Assembly (NCBI RefSeq): GCF_030530635.1
Contig: NZ_JAUMUL010000039.1
Location: forward strand, 1 to 31,990
Origin: Actinomyces sp.
GTDB taxonomy: Bacteria; Actinomycetota; Actinomycetes; Actinomycetales; Actinomycetaceae
Direction of reading: 5' to 3'
DNA length: 31,990 nucleotides
Shown here one piece after another: positions 1 through 8,091 of the stretch (within the stretch, counting starts at the first letter, position 1; the number at the start of each line of letters is the position of its first letter). The position numbers and the translations under genes were made by a program. Below the pieces are notes generated by a model. It was not told the DNA's origin and searched no databases. It saw nothing but the letters and a program-made list of their open reading frames with translations.

Positions 1-10
1 TGACCCCCCT

Positions 11-79
11 CCCCACCTCCGCCCGTCACACCACCCCCCCCCGGCACTTAACAACTCCCGACCTCGCGCGGAGGTGGGG
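11..79. terminator. Inverted repeat, possible terminator after lacI-type gene
   Basis: CCCCACCTCC at 11-20 is perfectly complementary to GGAGGTGGGG at 70-79. A smaller hairpin, ACCTC/GAGGT, sits at 61-75. The repeat lies just past the stop of the minus-strand LacI-type gene, so it could end that transcript, but there is no T-tract on either side. The surrounding 1-105 contains no gene that I can see. Confidence 0.3.
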
Positions 80-105
80 TTGGAGGAGGGGGAGGGGGAA
101 GCGAC

Positions 106-1128
106 TCAGGTGGCTGGCGGGGCGGTGGAACCGCGGACCACCAGCTCGGTGGGAATGAGAATGCGCCGCGTGCCGTCCTGCACGCCTGAGGCCACCTGTT
201 CGAGCACCAGGTTGACCATCTCCACGCCGGCCCGATGAAAATCCTGCCGGATCGTCGTCAGCGGCGGGAAGCAGTACTCTGCCAGCGCCAGCCCGTCGAA
301 GCCCACCACGGAGACGTCCTCGGGCACCCGCCGCCCCTCCTCATGCAGCGCGCGCACCAGGCCGATGGCCACCTCGTCGTTGGCGCAGAAGACCGCCGTC
401 ACCTCCGGGTGGGCGGCCAGCCTGCCACCGGCGGCGTAGCCGGCGGCGGCGTCCCAGTCCCCGGGCACGGCCTCGGGCACTTCACGGCCCGCCTCCTCCA
501 GGCACGCCGCCCAGGCGGCCGAGCGGATCAGCGCCGACTGGGAGTCGGCCGGACCGGTGATGTGGTGGACCGTGCGGTGCCCCAACTGCAGCAGGTGTCC
601 CACGGCGGCGCGCACGCCCCCGACCTGGTCGGCCGATGCCGAGGGGTAATAGCCCACCAGCGCCGAGTCGGACACCGCCACCGGCATCCCCGCAGGAAGC
701 ACCAGATGCTCGCGTCCCGCCTTTCCGGCCTGGACGACGACGAGCCCGTCCACGGCCTGTGCGGCCAGCCGGTGCACGGCCGTGCCCATGTCCTCCGACT
801 GGGGCCGATCCACCTGCACCATTGAAACCGTATATCCCGCATCCCAGGCGGCCTGTAGCACGCCGTCGGTGGTCTGAGCCTCGCCGGTGCGCAGGATCTG
901 CTGGGTCAGCACGCCAATGGTCTTGAAGCTGCCGCTACGCAACGCCTGAGCCGCACGATTGGGCGTATATCCGAGTTGCTGCATCGCATGCAGGACCCTG
1001 TCCCGTGTGGCCGGACGCACATTGGCCGCACCGGCCGAGACGCGGGAGACGGTCTGGGAGGACACGCCGGCGAGCCGGGCGACGTCGGCGACCGACGGCG
1101 CCCCCCTTCCCCGTCGCGTCCCGTCCAT
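106..1128 (-). CDS. LacI-family transcriptional regulator, beta-galactosidase locus 1
   Basis: A 340-aa LacI/GalR-type repressor. A helix-turn-helix with the family pattern SVADVARLAGVSSQTVSR lies at about residues 12-30, followed by the hinge region (YTPNRAAQALRSG) and a periplasmic-binding-protein-like sugar-sensing domain with the typical late motif VSVVGFDGLALAEY. An in-frame start 34 codons upstream is possible, but the extra residues do not resemble the family and the DNA-binding domain normally begins within about ten residues of the start, so the ATG at 1126-1128 is preferred. The gene is divergent from the GH2 beta-galactosidase at 1449, the usual arrangement for a local repressor. 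Two operator-like palindromes (1189-1202, 1288-1301) lie in the shared upstream region, so control of both directions is likely. The inducer is unknown; a galactoside is the natural inference. Confidence 0.93.
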   Translation of the reverse strand: MDGTRRGRGAPSVADVARLAGVSSQTVSRVSAGAANVRPATRDRVLHAMQQLGYTPNRAAQALRSGSFKTIGVLTQQILRTGEAQTTDGVLQAAWDAGYTVSMVQVDRPQSEDMGTAVHRLAAQAVDGLVVVQAGKAGREHLVLPAGMPVAVSDSALVGYYPSASADQVGGVRAAVGHLLQLGHRTVHHITGPADSQSALIRSAAWAACLEEAGREVPEAVPGDWDAAAGYAAGGRLAAHPEVTAVFCANDEVAIGLVRALHEEGRRVPEDVSVVGFDGLALAEYCFPPLTTIRQDFHRAGVEMVNLVLEQVASGVQDGTRRILIPTELVVRGSTAPPAT

Positions 1129-1188
1129 TTTCGTGAGCCTAGCAGCACGCCCGGAGACGAGCGCTAGTCCGCCCCACCCACACAGTAA

Positions 1189-1202
1189 TGATAACGTCGC
1201 CA
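1189..1202. promoter_or_regulatory. Operator-like site O1 near the lacI-type promoter
   Basis: TGATAACGTCGCCA matches the 1288-1301 site (TGTTAACGTCGACA) at 12 of 14 positions and has the central CG of LacI-family operators. It lies about 60 bp upstream of the regulator start and 99 bp centre to centre from the second site, so it could serve autoregulation or DNA looping. No binding data; the call rests on the shared motif. Confidence 0.5.
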
Positions 1203-1251
1203 TGGTAGGCTCACCTTCTCCCGCGTGCATCCGTTACATCACACTGGCAAC

Positions 1252-1301
1252 TTGCAAAAACAAGCGTCACTAACGCATACTCTCTTATGTTAACGTCGAC
1301 A
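1252..1301 (+). promoter_or_regulatory. Promoter and overlapping LacI-type operator of beta-galactosidase 1
   Basis: A candidate -35 TTGCAA (1252-1257) and -10 CATACT (1276-1281) are separated by 18 bp. The imperfect palindrome TGTTAACGTCGACA (1288-1301; 10 of 14 positions symmetrical, central ACGT) falls where transcription would begin, a classic position for repression by the divergent LacI-type protein. Each hexamer matches consensus at only 4 of 6 positions, so the exact promoter is tentative. The operator-like motif is better supported because it recurs at 1189-1202. Confidence 0.5.
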
Positions 1302-1352
1302 ACCACGAAGCACCAAGAGCCGTCCCGACTCCGCGGCGCTTCGCCCACCCGC

Positions 1353-1389
1353 CGGCGTTTCGCCGATCCTTCGGCGTCCACGGACGCCG
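1353..1389 (+). promoter_or_regulatory. Two hairpins in the lacZ-type mRNA leader
   Basis: If transcription starts near 1288, the leader is about 160 nt. It contains CGGCG/CGCCG around a TTT loop (1353-1365) and the symmetrical CGGCGTCC-AC-GGACGCCG (1372-1389). The Shine-Dalgarno sequence follows at about 1435-1440. Whether the hairpins affect stability, translation or attenuation cannot be told from the sequence. Confidence 0.35.
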
Positions 1390-1448
1390 ATGAGGCACCA
1401 TCCCAGGCGGGCCCGCCCGGCCCGCCGCCGCACACAGGAGAGTCAGCG

Positions 1449-4400
1449 ATGATCCTTCCCGGGCACCACGAGAACCTCGGCGTCCTGCACGAGCACACTC
1501 TGCCGCCACGCGCCTACTACGTCCCCGCCTCCACCCCCGGTGCTGGTCCGCCCTGGCAGCGGGAGTCCTCCGACCGATTCCAGCTGCTGGACGGCGACTG
1601 GGCCTTCAGCTACTACCCGGGCCCCTACGCCGTCCCAGAGGGCTTCTGGGACCCCGATTTCCCAACCGCCGGCCTGGAGCGCATCCCGGTCCCCTCCAGC
1701 TGGCAGCACCTGGGCTATGACCGCCACCAGTACACCAACTACCGCTATCCCATCCCCCTCGATCCGCCCTTCGTACCGCAGGACAATCCCTGTGGCACCT
1801 ACCTGCTCGACTTCGAGCACACCGCCGCGCCGCAGGCCCCGCGCACGCACTTGGTGTTCGAGGGCGTCGACTCCTGCTTCTACGTGTGGCTCAACGGCAG
1901 CTACATCGGCTACAGCCAGGTGTCCCACGCCACCGCCGAGTTCGACGTCACCGACCACCTGACCTCCGGCACCAACCGGCTGGCGGTGCTCGTGCTCAAG
2001 TGGTGCGACGGCACCTACCTGGAGGATCAGGACAAGTTCCGCACCAGCGGCATCTTCCGCGACGTCTACCTGCTGGATCGACCGGCCGCGCACTTGTTCG
2101 ACTACGCCGTCACCACTGCGCTGGACGACGACGCCGCCACCGTCACCGTCCGCGGCGCCTTCCGGGGCGGCGTCATCCCCACCCATTTGGAACTGCTGGA
2201 CGCCGCTGGCGACGTGGTCGCCGACGGCGAGCTGGCGCCCGGTGATGCACAGGCGCAGCCGCATGCCGCGACTGCTGCCAGCACGGCGACCGACGAAGGT
2301 CGGGGAGACGCCGCCGGACCCGACGCGCAGAGCGCCGCCACCTCCTACACCCACACCGCCGAACTGCGCGTCACCGCCCCACACCTGTGGAGCGCGGAGG
2401 ACCCCTACCTGTACACCCTGCAACTGGTCTGCCCGGAGGAGGTCATCACCGAGCAGGTCGGCCTGAGGGAGGTCACCACCGCGGGCGCCGTCCTGTACGT
2501 CAACGGCGCCCCCGCGACCCTGCGCGGGGTGAACCGGCACGAGTCGGACCCGGTCACCGGACCGGTGATCGACGTCGATCACATGCTGCGCGACCTGAAG
2601 CTGATGAAGCAGCACAACATCAACGCGGTCCGCACCGCCCACTACCCCAATGACCCGCGCTTCTACCAGTTGTGCGACGCCTACGGCTTCTTCGTCATGT
2701 CCGAGGCGGACGTCGAGTCCCACGGCACCCAGGTGCGGATGCTGGCCGACTCCTCCTGGGAGAGCCAGGTGGAGCACTGGAACGAACCCATCGCCGACAA
2801 CCCCGAGTGGACCGAGCCCACCCTGGACCGTGTGCGCTCCATGGTGGAGCGGGAGAAGAACCGCCCCAGCGTCATCTCCTGGTCGGCCGGCAACGAGTGC
2901 GCCTACGGGTGCACCTTCGAGACGGCGCTGGCCTGGATCAAGGCCGCCGACCCCACCCGGGTCACCCACTACGAGAGCGCCTTCTACCGCGACTCCAAGC
3001 GCACCTACGACTACTCCGGCATCGACCTGTACGGGCGCATGTACCCGGGCCTGGACGAGGTGCGCGCCTACCTGGACTCCGATCCGGACAAGCCCTTCCT
3101 GCTGGTGGAGTACTGCCACTCAATGGGCAACAGCCCCGGCGACCTGGAGGACTACTGGGAGCTGATCCTCGCCGAGCCGCGCATGTGCGGCGGCTTCGTC
3201 TGGGAGTGGTGCGACCACGCCGTCCGCGCCGGCAGCGCCAATGGGCGCCCCGTCTACCTGTACGGCGGGGACAGCGGCGAGCAGCTGCACGACGGGAACT
3301 TCTGCGTGGACGGGCTGGTCTCCCCCGACCGCGTCCCCCACACCGGATTGCTGGAGCTGAAGAACGTGCAGCGACCCGCACGCGTGACCGGATTCGACGC
3401 CGACGCCGGCGTCCTCACGCTGCGCAACGACCTGGACGCCACCGACCTGGCCGACTACCTGGAGGTCGGCTACGAGCTGCGGCGCGACGGCGTGATCGTC
3501 GATTCGGGGGAACTGGCGCTGCCGGAGTCGGTCCCGCCGCACACCGCCGTCGCCGTCCCCTGCACCGTGCACGTGCCCGAGTCGGGGCGTTGCCACCTGT
3601 TGGTCTCCTACCGGCTCAAGGCCGCGGTGCCACTGTTGGACCGCGGGCACGAACTGGGCTTCGACGAGATCCCCCTGCCCACCGCCCGCCCGCACCACCA
3701 CGTACTGGACCGGATGGCGGGGGCCGCCGCACCGTCGTCGGGCCCGCGGACGGCCGCGCCCACGGCGACGACGGCGGGCACCACCGAACTGATGGTGACC
3801 GGGGAAACCTTCAGCTACACCTTCGACACCCGCACCGGCCTGCCCAGTCGGCTCGTAGTGGGCGGGCACGACCTGCTCGTCCGCCCCGTGGAGATCAACA
3901 CCTGGCGCGCCCCCACGGACAACGACGCCGAGGTGCGCAAGGCCTGGGAGACCGCCCAGTACCATCACACCTCCGCCCGCGCCTACCGGGTGGAGGCCGA
4001 GCAGCGGGGCGACGCCGTCGTCGTGCAGGTGGAGGCGTCGGTGGGGGCGCCCGCCGTGCAGCCGGTACTGCGGGCGCAGGGCGAGTGGGTCATCTCCCCG
4101 TCCGGGCTGATCGAGCTTCGTGCGCGGGTCGGGCTGGACCCGGCATTCCCGCCACTGCCCCGCCTGGGCCTGCGCCTGTTCCTGCCGGCATCCATGACAT
4201 CCGTCGCCTACCACGGCCTCGGCCCGCAGGAGAGCTACGTGGACAAGCGCCGCGCCTCCTATCACGACACCTTCCACACCGACGTCGACGCCCTGCACGT
4301 GCCCTACCTGCGCCCGCAGGAGGGCGGCTCCCACGCCGACTGCGACTACGTCACCGTCAGCGACGACGCCGTCAGCCTGACCGCGGCGGGCTCCCAGCCC

Positions 4401-4667
4401 CTGTCATTCAACGCCTCCCGGTACACCCAGGAGGAACTCACCCGCGCCCGCCACGATGTGGAGCTGCAGCCCTCCGGCGCCACGGTGCTGTGCCTGGACC
4501 GGGCGATGGCCGGAATCGGCTCCGCCTCCTGCGGGCCGGCCCTGCAGGAGGCCTACCGGGTGGACCCGTCGCGCCTGACGGACTTCGGCATTCATCTATT
4601 CCTCCTTCCATCCATCTCCCGTGGCGAATCGGCGCTCGCGGGTACGACTCACAGTGAGGTCAACTGA
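1449..4667 (+). CDS. lacZ: Beta-galactosidase, glycoside hydrolase family 2 (LacZ type)
   Basis: A 1072-aa cytoplasmic GH2 enzyme expected to hydrolyse terminal beta-galactosides such as lactose. The order is N-terminal sugar-binding jelly-roll, immunoglobulin-like domain, TIM barrel and C-terminal Bgal_small_N domain (about 778-1058). The acid/base Glu is E483 in SAGNE, and the nucleophile is E554 in VEYCHSMGNSPG; their 71-residue spacing resembles E. coli LacZ (461/537). There is no signal peptide. The start at 1449 is chosen because it has a CAGGAG ribosome site and begins the family-like sequence; an in-frame ATG at 1287 lies inside the operator. Two Ala/Thr-rich low-complexity inserts (about residues 263-300 and 755-777) look like linkers. 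It overlaps the transporter start by one base (TGATG), so translation is probably coupled. Natural substrate preference is not shown. Confidence 0.95.
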   Translation: MILPGHHENLGVLHEHTLPPRAYYVPASTPGAGPPWQRESSDRFQLLDGDWAFSYYPGPYAVPEGFWDPDFPTAGLERIPVPSSWQHLGYDRHQYTNYRYPIPLDPPFVPQDNPCGTYLLDFEHTAAPQAPRTHLVFEGVDSCFYVWLNGSYIGYSQVSHATAEFDVTDHLTSGTNRLAVLVLKWCDGTYLEDQDKFRTSGIFRDVYLLDRPAAHLFDYAVTTALDDDAATVTVRGAFRGGVIPTHLELLDAAGDVVADGELAPGDAQAQPHAATAASTATDEGRGDAAGPDAQSAATSYTHTAELRVTAPHLWSAEDPYLYTLQLVCPEEVITEQVGLREVTTAGAVLYVNGAPATLRGVNRHESDPVTGPVIDVDHMLRDLKLMKQHNINAVRTAHYPNDPRFYQLCDAYGFFVMSEADVESHGTQVRMLADSSWESQVEHWNEPIADNPEWTEPTLDRVRSMVEREKNRPSVISWSAGNECAYGCTFETALAWIKAADPTRVTHYESAFYRDSKRTYDYSGIDLYGRMYPGLDEVRAYLDSDPDKPFLLVEYCHSMGNSPGDLEDYWELILAEPRMCGGFVWEWCDHAVRAGSANGRPVYLYGGDSGEQLHDGNFCVDGLVSPDRVPHTGLLELKNVQRPARVTGFDADAGVLTLRNDLDATDLADYLEVGYELRRDGVIVDSGELALPESVPPHTAVAVPCTVHVPESGRCHLLVSYRLKAAVPLLDRGHELGFDEIPLPTARPHHHVLDRMAGAAAPSSGPRTAAPTATTAGTTELMVTGETFSYTFDTRTGLPSRLVVGGHDLLVRPVEINTWRAPTDNDAEVRKAWETAQYHHTSARAYRVEAEQRGDAVVVQVEASVGAPAVQPVLRAQGEWVISPSGLIELRARVGLDPAFPPLPRLGLRLFLPASMTSVAYHGLGPQESYVDKRRASYHDTFHTDVDALHVPYLRPQEGGSHADCDYVTVSDDAVSLTAAGSQPLSFNASRYTQEELTRARHDVELQPSGATVLCLDRAMAGIGSASCGPALQEAYRVDPSRLTDFGIHLFLLPSISRGESALAGTTHSEVN

Positions 4668-6073
4668 TGCAAGAGAAGAAGTACCTCAAGTGGTACAACA
4701 AAGTCGGTTACGGCTCCGGCGATGTGGCCGGGAACGTGGTGTACGCGCTGCTGTCCGCGTTCGTCATGATCTACCTGACCGACACCGCCGGTCTGAACCC
4801 GGGCGTGATCGGCACGCTGATGATGCTGTCGAAGTTCTTCGACGGCTTCTCCGACATCATCTTCGGCACCCTGCTGGACCGCACCCGCACCCGCATGGGC
4901 AAGGCCCGGCCCTGGATGCTGTGGGCCTTCGTCGGCTGCGCATTGATGATCATCGCCGTCTTCGCCATCCCACCCAGCCTGGGTGAGACCGCCAAGTACG
5001 CGTGGTTCTTCATCGCCTACACGCTGCTTAACTCGGTGTTCTACACGGCCAACAACATCGCCTACTCCTCACTGACCGCACTGATCACCAAGAACAGTGC
5101 CGAGCGGGTGCAGATGGGCTCCATCCGCTTCATGTTCGCCTTCGGCACGAGCCTGCTGATCCAGACCTTCACCGTTAAGGGCGTGGAGCTGCTGGGCGGC
5201 GGTGCCGAGGGCTGGCGCACCATCGCCATCATCTATGCGCTGCTCGGCCTGGCGGTGAACACGCTGTCGGTGCTGTCGGTGCGGGAGCTGTCGCCCGAGG
5301 AGCTCGCCGACCGCTCCGACATGCCCACCGAGGACGCCGAGCGCGCCGCACAGGCCGACTCCACTGGGGCCGGCTCGGACGCCGAGAAGCTGCCGTTCAA
5401 GGACTCCATGCGGCTGCTGCTGGCCAACAAGTACTACTTGATCATCCTGGTGGTGTTCCTGATGACCCAGATCTTCACCGCCACGCTCAACATGGGCATC
5501 TACTTCATGACATACATCTTGGGGGACGCGAACCTGCTGGGCGTATTCGCCTGGGCCATCAACATTCCGCTGATCGCCGGCCTGCTGGCCACCCCCTGGG
5601 TGGTCTCCCGAGTGGGCGGCATGTACCGAGTGAATATCGTCGGCTACATCATCGCCGTCGCCGGCCGGCTCGGGGTGGTGGCCGCCGCCTACGCGGGCAG
5701 CCTCCCGCTGATGCTGGTGTTCTCCGGAATCGCGTCCATCGGCATGAGCCCGCTGCAGGGAACGGTCAACGCGCTGATCGCGGAGGCCTCCGAACACACC
5801 CTGCTGCGCTCTGGCAAGCGCATCGACGGGCTCATGTTCTCCTGCACCTCGCTGGGGGTGAAGATCGGCGGCGGTCTGGGTACGGCGCTGGCGGGCTGGC
5901 TGCTGGCCGCCAGCGGCTACATCGCCAACGCCCCGGTGCAGCCGGAGTCGGCCATCACCATGCTGTACTTCATGTACCTGTGGATCCCGGCGATCGTCAA
6001 CGGCATCATCCTGTTCCTGCTCTCCCGCCTCGACGTGGAGAGGGCCAACGACCGCCTGCGCGCAAAGGCCTGA
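4667..6073 (+). CDS. GPH-family sugar:cation symporter
   Basis: A 468-aa membrane protein with about 12 hydrophobic segments. It resembles the glycoside-pentoside-hexuronide family of the major facilitator superfamily (MelB/LacS type). The N-terminal region shows the family pattern KFFDGFSDIIFGTLLDR, with acidic residues in helix 2, followed by the loop TRMGKARPW. There is no C-terminal EIIA-like domain as in LacS; the charged segment at about 205-245 is the central cytoplasmic loop. Its ATG overlaps the stop codon of the beta-galactosidase, so the two are co-translated and the likely cargo is the galactoside cleaved by that enzyme. Import would use a proton or sodium gradient; the exact sugar and ion are inferred from context only. 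Confidence 0.9.
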   Translation: MQEKKYLKWYNKVGYGSGDVAGNVVYALLSAFVMIYLTDTAGLNPGVIGTLMMLSKFFDGFSDIIFGTLLDRTRTRMGKARPWMLWAFVGCALMIIAVFAIPPSLGETAKYAWFFIAYTLLNSVFYTANNIAYSSLTALITKNSAERVQMGSIRFMFAFGTSLLIQTFTVKGVELLGGGAEGWRTIAIIYALLGLAVNTLSVLSVRELSPEELADRSDMPTEDAERAAQADSTGAGSDAEKLPFKDSMRLLLANKYYLIILVVFLMTQIFTATLNMGIYFMTYILGDANLLGVFAWAINIPLIAGLLATPWVVSRVGGMYRVNIVGYIIAVAGRLGVVAAAYAGSLPLMLVFSGIASIGMSPLQGTVNALIAEASEHTLLRSGKRIDGLMFSCTSLGVKIGGGLGTALAGWLLAASGYIANAPVQPESAITMLYFMYLWIPAIVNGIILFLLSRLDVERANDRLRAKA

Positions 6074-6107
6074 CGGCTGCCCGCCTGACAACTCTGTCAG
6101 CGACAGT

Positions 6108-6168
6108 ACGACCCCGGGGTGTGTTCCACGACCATCCCGGGGTCGTGCCATGCGCCCCGGGGTCGTGG
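6108..6168 (+). terminator. Competing hairpins after the symporter gene
   Basis: ACGACCCCGGG (6108-6118) pairs perfectly with CCCGGGGTCGT (6136-6146). The same right arm is repeated at 6156-6166. CCACGACC (6126-6133) can instead pair with GGTCGTGG (6161-6168), so alternative folds exist. A small CTGTC/GACAG hairpin lies at 6094-6106. The position just after the symporter stop suggests termination, although there is no T-tract. Confidence 0.5.
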
Positions 6169-6242
6169 AGTGCACAAGCCCACGGTCCCAACACGCGGCG
6201 CGCCTCGCCGCTATCCCGCATCGAGAACATAACATCCGCATC

Positions 6243-6974
6243 ATGATCGCCCTGGCGCTATCGCAACAACAAGACCTCGAGCTCCGCTTCCGTTCCGCGG
6301 CAGCACGGGATTTGCTCGCCAACGGAGTACGTGTGGTGCGCACCGGTGGTCTGTCGGAGTCCAATCGCGACTCCGTAACTACCAGCCTCGCCGTCGGCCT
6401 CGGCCACCTGTACCAGCTGGCCCTGGGTCTGCGCGCCCTGACCATGAGTGGTCGCTGGACGGACCGGGACGGCGTCGCAGGCGGCGCCTATCCCGATCTG
6501 ATGTCCATGCATGACGCCGTCTTCGACTTCCTCAGCCTCTACTCCCACCGCCCCGGGCAGGAGGCCGCCCGCTGGCTCAGCCGTATCAACACCGATCCGG
6601 TAGTGCCCCGACTCGTCACGGCCCTGGGCGCCTACTGGGACGGTGCCGCCGGACCCACCGCCGCCCGCGGCCCCGGGCCGGCGTGGAGCGAAGTCGAGAA
6701 CGCGGTGGAACCGGACCCGCTGGAGTACGAGTTGAATATCCTGGGCGGCCCCAACGGTGAACCCGCCGAGTACCTGGCGTGGCGACGTTCGGTGCACACC
6801 TCCCGCAGCACATTCGATACCGGTCACAGCCAGCGACTGGCCACCACGGTGGAGACCATCTGGTTCGCCCTGGGAGCCTGCAGTCGAGACGGCGCCTTCG
6901 GACAGCCCGGGGAGGTCTTCGCCGCCGAGGTTCTGCCCGCCGCCTCCCCTCGGGGCGCGTCGGTAGCGGCCTAG
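6243..6974 (+). CDS. Hypothetical protein, 243 aa
   Basis: I do not recognise this protein. It is rich in Ala, Leu, Arg and Gly, has no signal peptide or clear membrane helix, and seems largely alpha-helical in its first 130 residues. The start at 6243 is chosen because the upstream in-frame ATG (6150) lies within the hairpin cluster after the symporter gene. No strong ribosome site precedes 6243, so the start is uncertain. Trp, His and acidic residues are spread through the frame in a protein-like way, and the competing frames look like shadows. It stands alone between the symporter terminator and the aldolase promoter, on the same strand, with nothing in the context that assigns a function. 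Confidence 0.6.
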   Translation: MIALALSQQQDLELRFRSAAARDLLANGVRVVRTGGLSESNRDSVTTSLAVGLGHLYQLALGLRALTMSGRWTDRDGVAGGAYPDLMSMHDAVFDFLSLYSHRPGQEAARWLSRINTDPVVPRLVTALGAYWDGAAGPTAARGPGPAWSEVENAVEPDPLEYELNILGGPNGEPAEYLAWRRSVHTSRSTFDTGHSQRLATTVETIWFALGACSRDGAFGQPGEVFAAEVLPAASPRGASVAA

Positions 6975-7041
6975 GCGCCTTCGACGGAAGAAGGGCCGAC
7001 GCGGGGCCCGACGCGGACACACGGGCGGCCTCGCCGACCCC

Positions 7042-7070
7042 TTTTTATGAGAACGATTCTCGCATATACT
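7042..7070 (+). promoter_or_regulatory. fda promoter with Fur/Zur-like palindrome
   Basis: The -10 hexamer TATACT (7065-7070, 5 of 6 consensus) is 17 bp from a weak -35 TTTTTA (7042-7047). The spacer holds the perfect palindrome GAGAA-CGA-TTCTC (7049-7061); with flanks it reads TGAGAACGATTCTCG, close to the TGAnAAnnnTTnTCA form of Fur-superfamily (Fur/Zur) boxes. A protein bound there would block RNA polymerase. The regulator is inferred, not seen in this window. Confidence 0.55.
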
Positions 7071-7153
7071 GGATGGCGCCCGCTCTGGCCCAGCCGCCAA
7101 CGCCGCGACGACGTCGTCCCGAGCACCCGCACAATTCAGCCAGGAGTCCCGCC

Positions 7154-8065
7154 ATGCCCACCCATTCCCATAGCGACCGACGCAACCAGCAGATGGAGCG
7201 GATCCGACACGGAGCCGGCTTCATTGCCGCTCTCGACCAGTCGGGCGGCTCCACCCCACGGGCCCTGCAGGCCTACGGCATCGAACCCGAGGCCTGGAGC
7301 AGCGAGGCGGAGATGTTCGAACTGGTCCACGCCATGCGCACCCGCGTCATGACCAGCCCGGCCTTCACGTCCGAACGCATCCTCGGCGCCATCCTGTTCG
7401 AGCGCACCCTCGACTCCGAGGTCGACGGCCGCCCCACCGCCGACTACCTGTGGGACGTCAAGGGCATCGTGCCCTTCCTGAAGGTGGACAAGGGCCTGGC
7501 CGAGGAGGCGCACGGGGCCCGCATCATGAAACCGATCCCGGATCTGGACGACGCCCTGGCCAAGGCCGTGGACAAGCACGTCTTCGGCACGAAGATGCGC
7601 TCGGTCATCCTGCACGCCGACACTCAGGGAGTAGCCGCCGTCGTCGACCAGCAGTTCGAGATCGCGGAACGGATCCTGGACGCCGGGCTCACCCCCATCA
7701 TCGAGCCCGAGGTGGACATCAACGCCCCGGACAAGACCGGTATCGAGTTGCTGCTGCTCTCCTCCCTCAGCGCGCATCTCGACGACCTGCGCGAGGGCCG
7801 CGATGTGGCGCTCAAGCTGACCATCCCCTCGGTGACGGACTTCTACCACGCACTCATGCGTCACCCGCGCGTCGCCAGAATCGTCGCCCTGTCCGGCGGC
7901 TACACCCGCGCCGACGCGAACCGCCGCCTGGCCCGCAACCGCGGCCTGATCGCCAGCTTCTCCCGGGCCCTGCTGGAGGGACTGGACGTCTCGCAGTCGC
8001 AGGCGGAGTTCGATGCCGCCCTGGAGGCCTCGATCGCCGAGGTGTACCGGGCCTCAACCACCTGA
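7154..8065 (+). CDS. fda: Fructose-bisphosphate aldolase class I
   Basis: A 303-aa class I (Schiff-base, metal-independent) aldolase interconverting fructose 1,6-bisphosphate with dihydroxyacetone phosphate and glyceraldehyde 3-phosphate in glycolysis and gluconeogenesis. Visible family motifs are ALDQSGGSTP (26-35), FLKVDKG (109-115), IIEPEVDI (182-189) and VALKLTIPSV, whose K221 is the likely Schiff-base lysine. The length matches the bacterial class I enzyme of about 295 aa. The start is set by an AGGAG site ahead of ATG 7154; the longer frame upstream has no family similarity. The promoter contains a metal-repressor-like palindrome, which would make sense if this metal-free enzyme replaces a zinc-dependent class II aldolase during metal shortage. 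It is followed after 26 bp by the fructosamine-kinase-like gene, probably in one operon. Confidence 0.93.
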   Translation: MPTHSHSDRRNQQMERIRHGAGFIAALDQSGGSTPRALQAYGIEPEAWSSEAEMFELVHAMRTRVMTSPAFTSERILGAILFERTLDSEVDGRPTADYLWDVKGIVPFLKVDKGLAEEAHGARIMKPIPDLDDALAKAVDKHVFGTKMRSVILHADTQGVAAVVDQQFEIAERILDAGLTPIIEPEVDINAPDKTGIELLLLSSLSAHLDDLREGRDVALKLTIPSVTDFYHALMRHPRVARIVALSGGYTRADANRRLARNRGLIASFSRALLEGLDVSQSQAEFDAALEASIAEVYRASTT

Positions 8066-8091
8066 GCCCGGCCCCGTGGAATGCTGGGCGG

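Noticed and set aside
1287..1448. In-frame upstream ATG that would lengthen beta-galactosidase 1 by 54 residues
   Set aside because: The ATG lies inside the operator and near the predicted transcription start, and the added residues are not family-like. The start at 1449 has a good ribosome site.
1443..3119. Long antisense frame over beta-galactosidase 1 (558 codons)
   Set aside because: It is a shadow of a high-GC gene; its composition is Val/Gly/His-rich with no domain, and the opposite strand has clear catalytic motifs.
6779..7153. Longer start for the aldolase
   Set aside because: It would run through the promoter and palindrome and the end of the upstream gene. ATG 7154 has a clear ribosome site.
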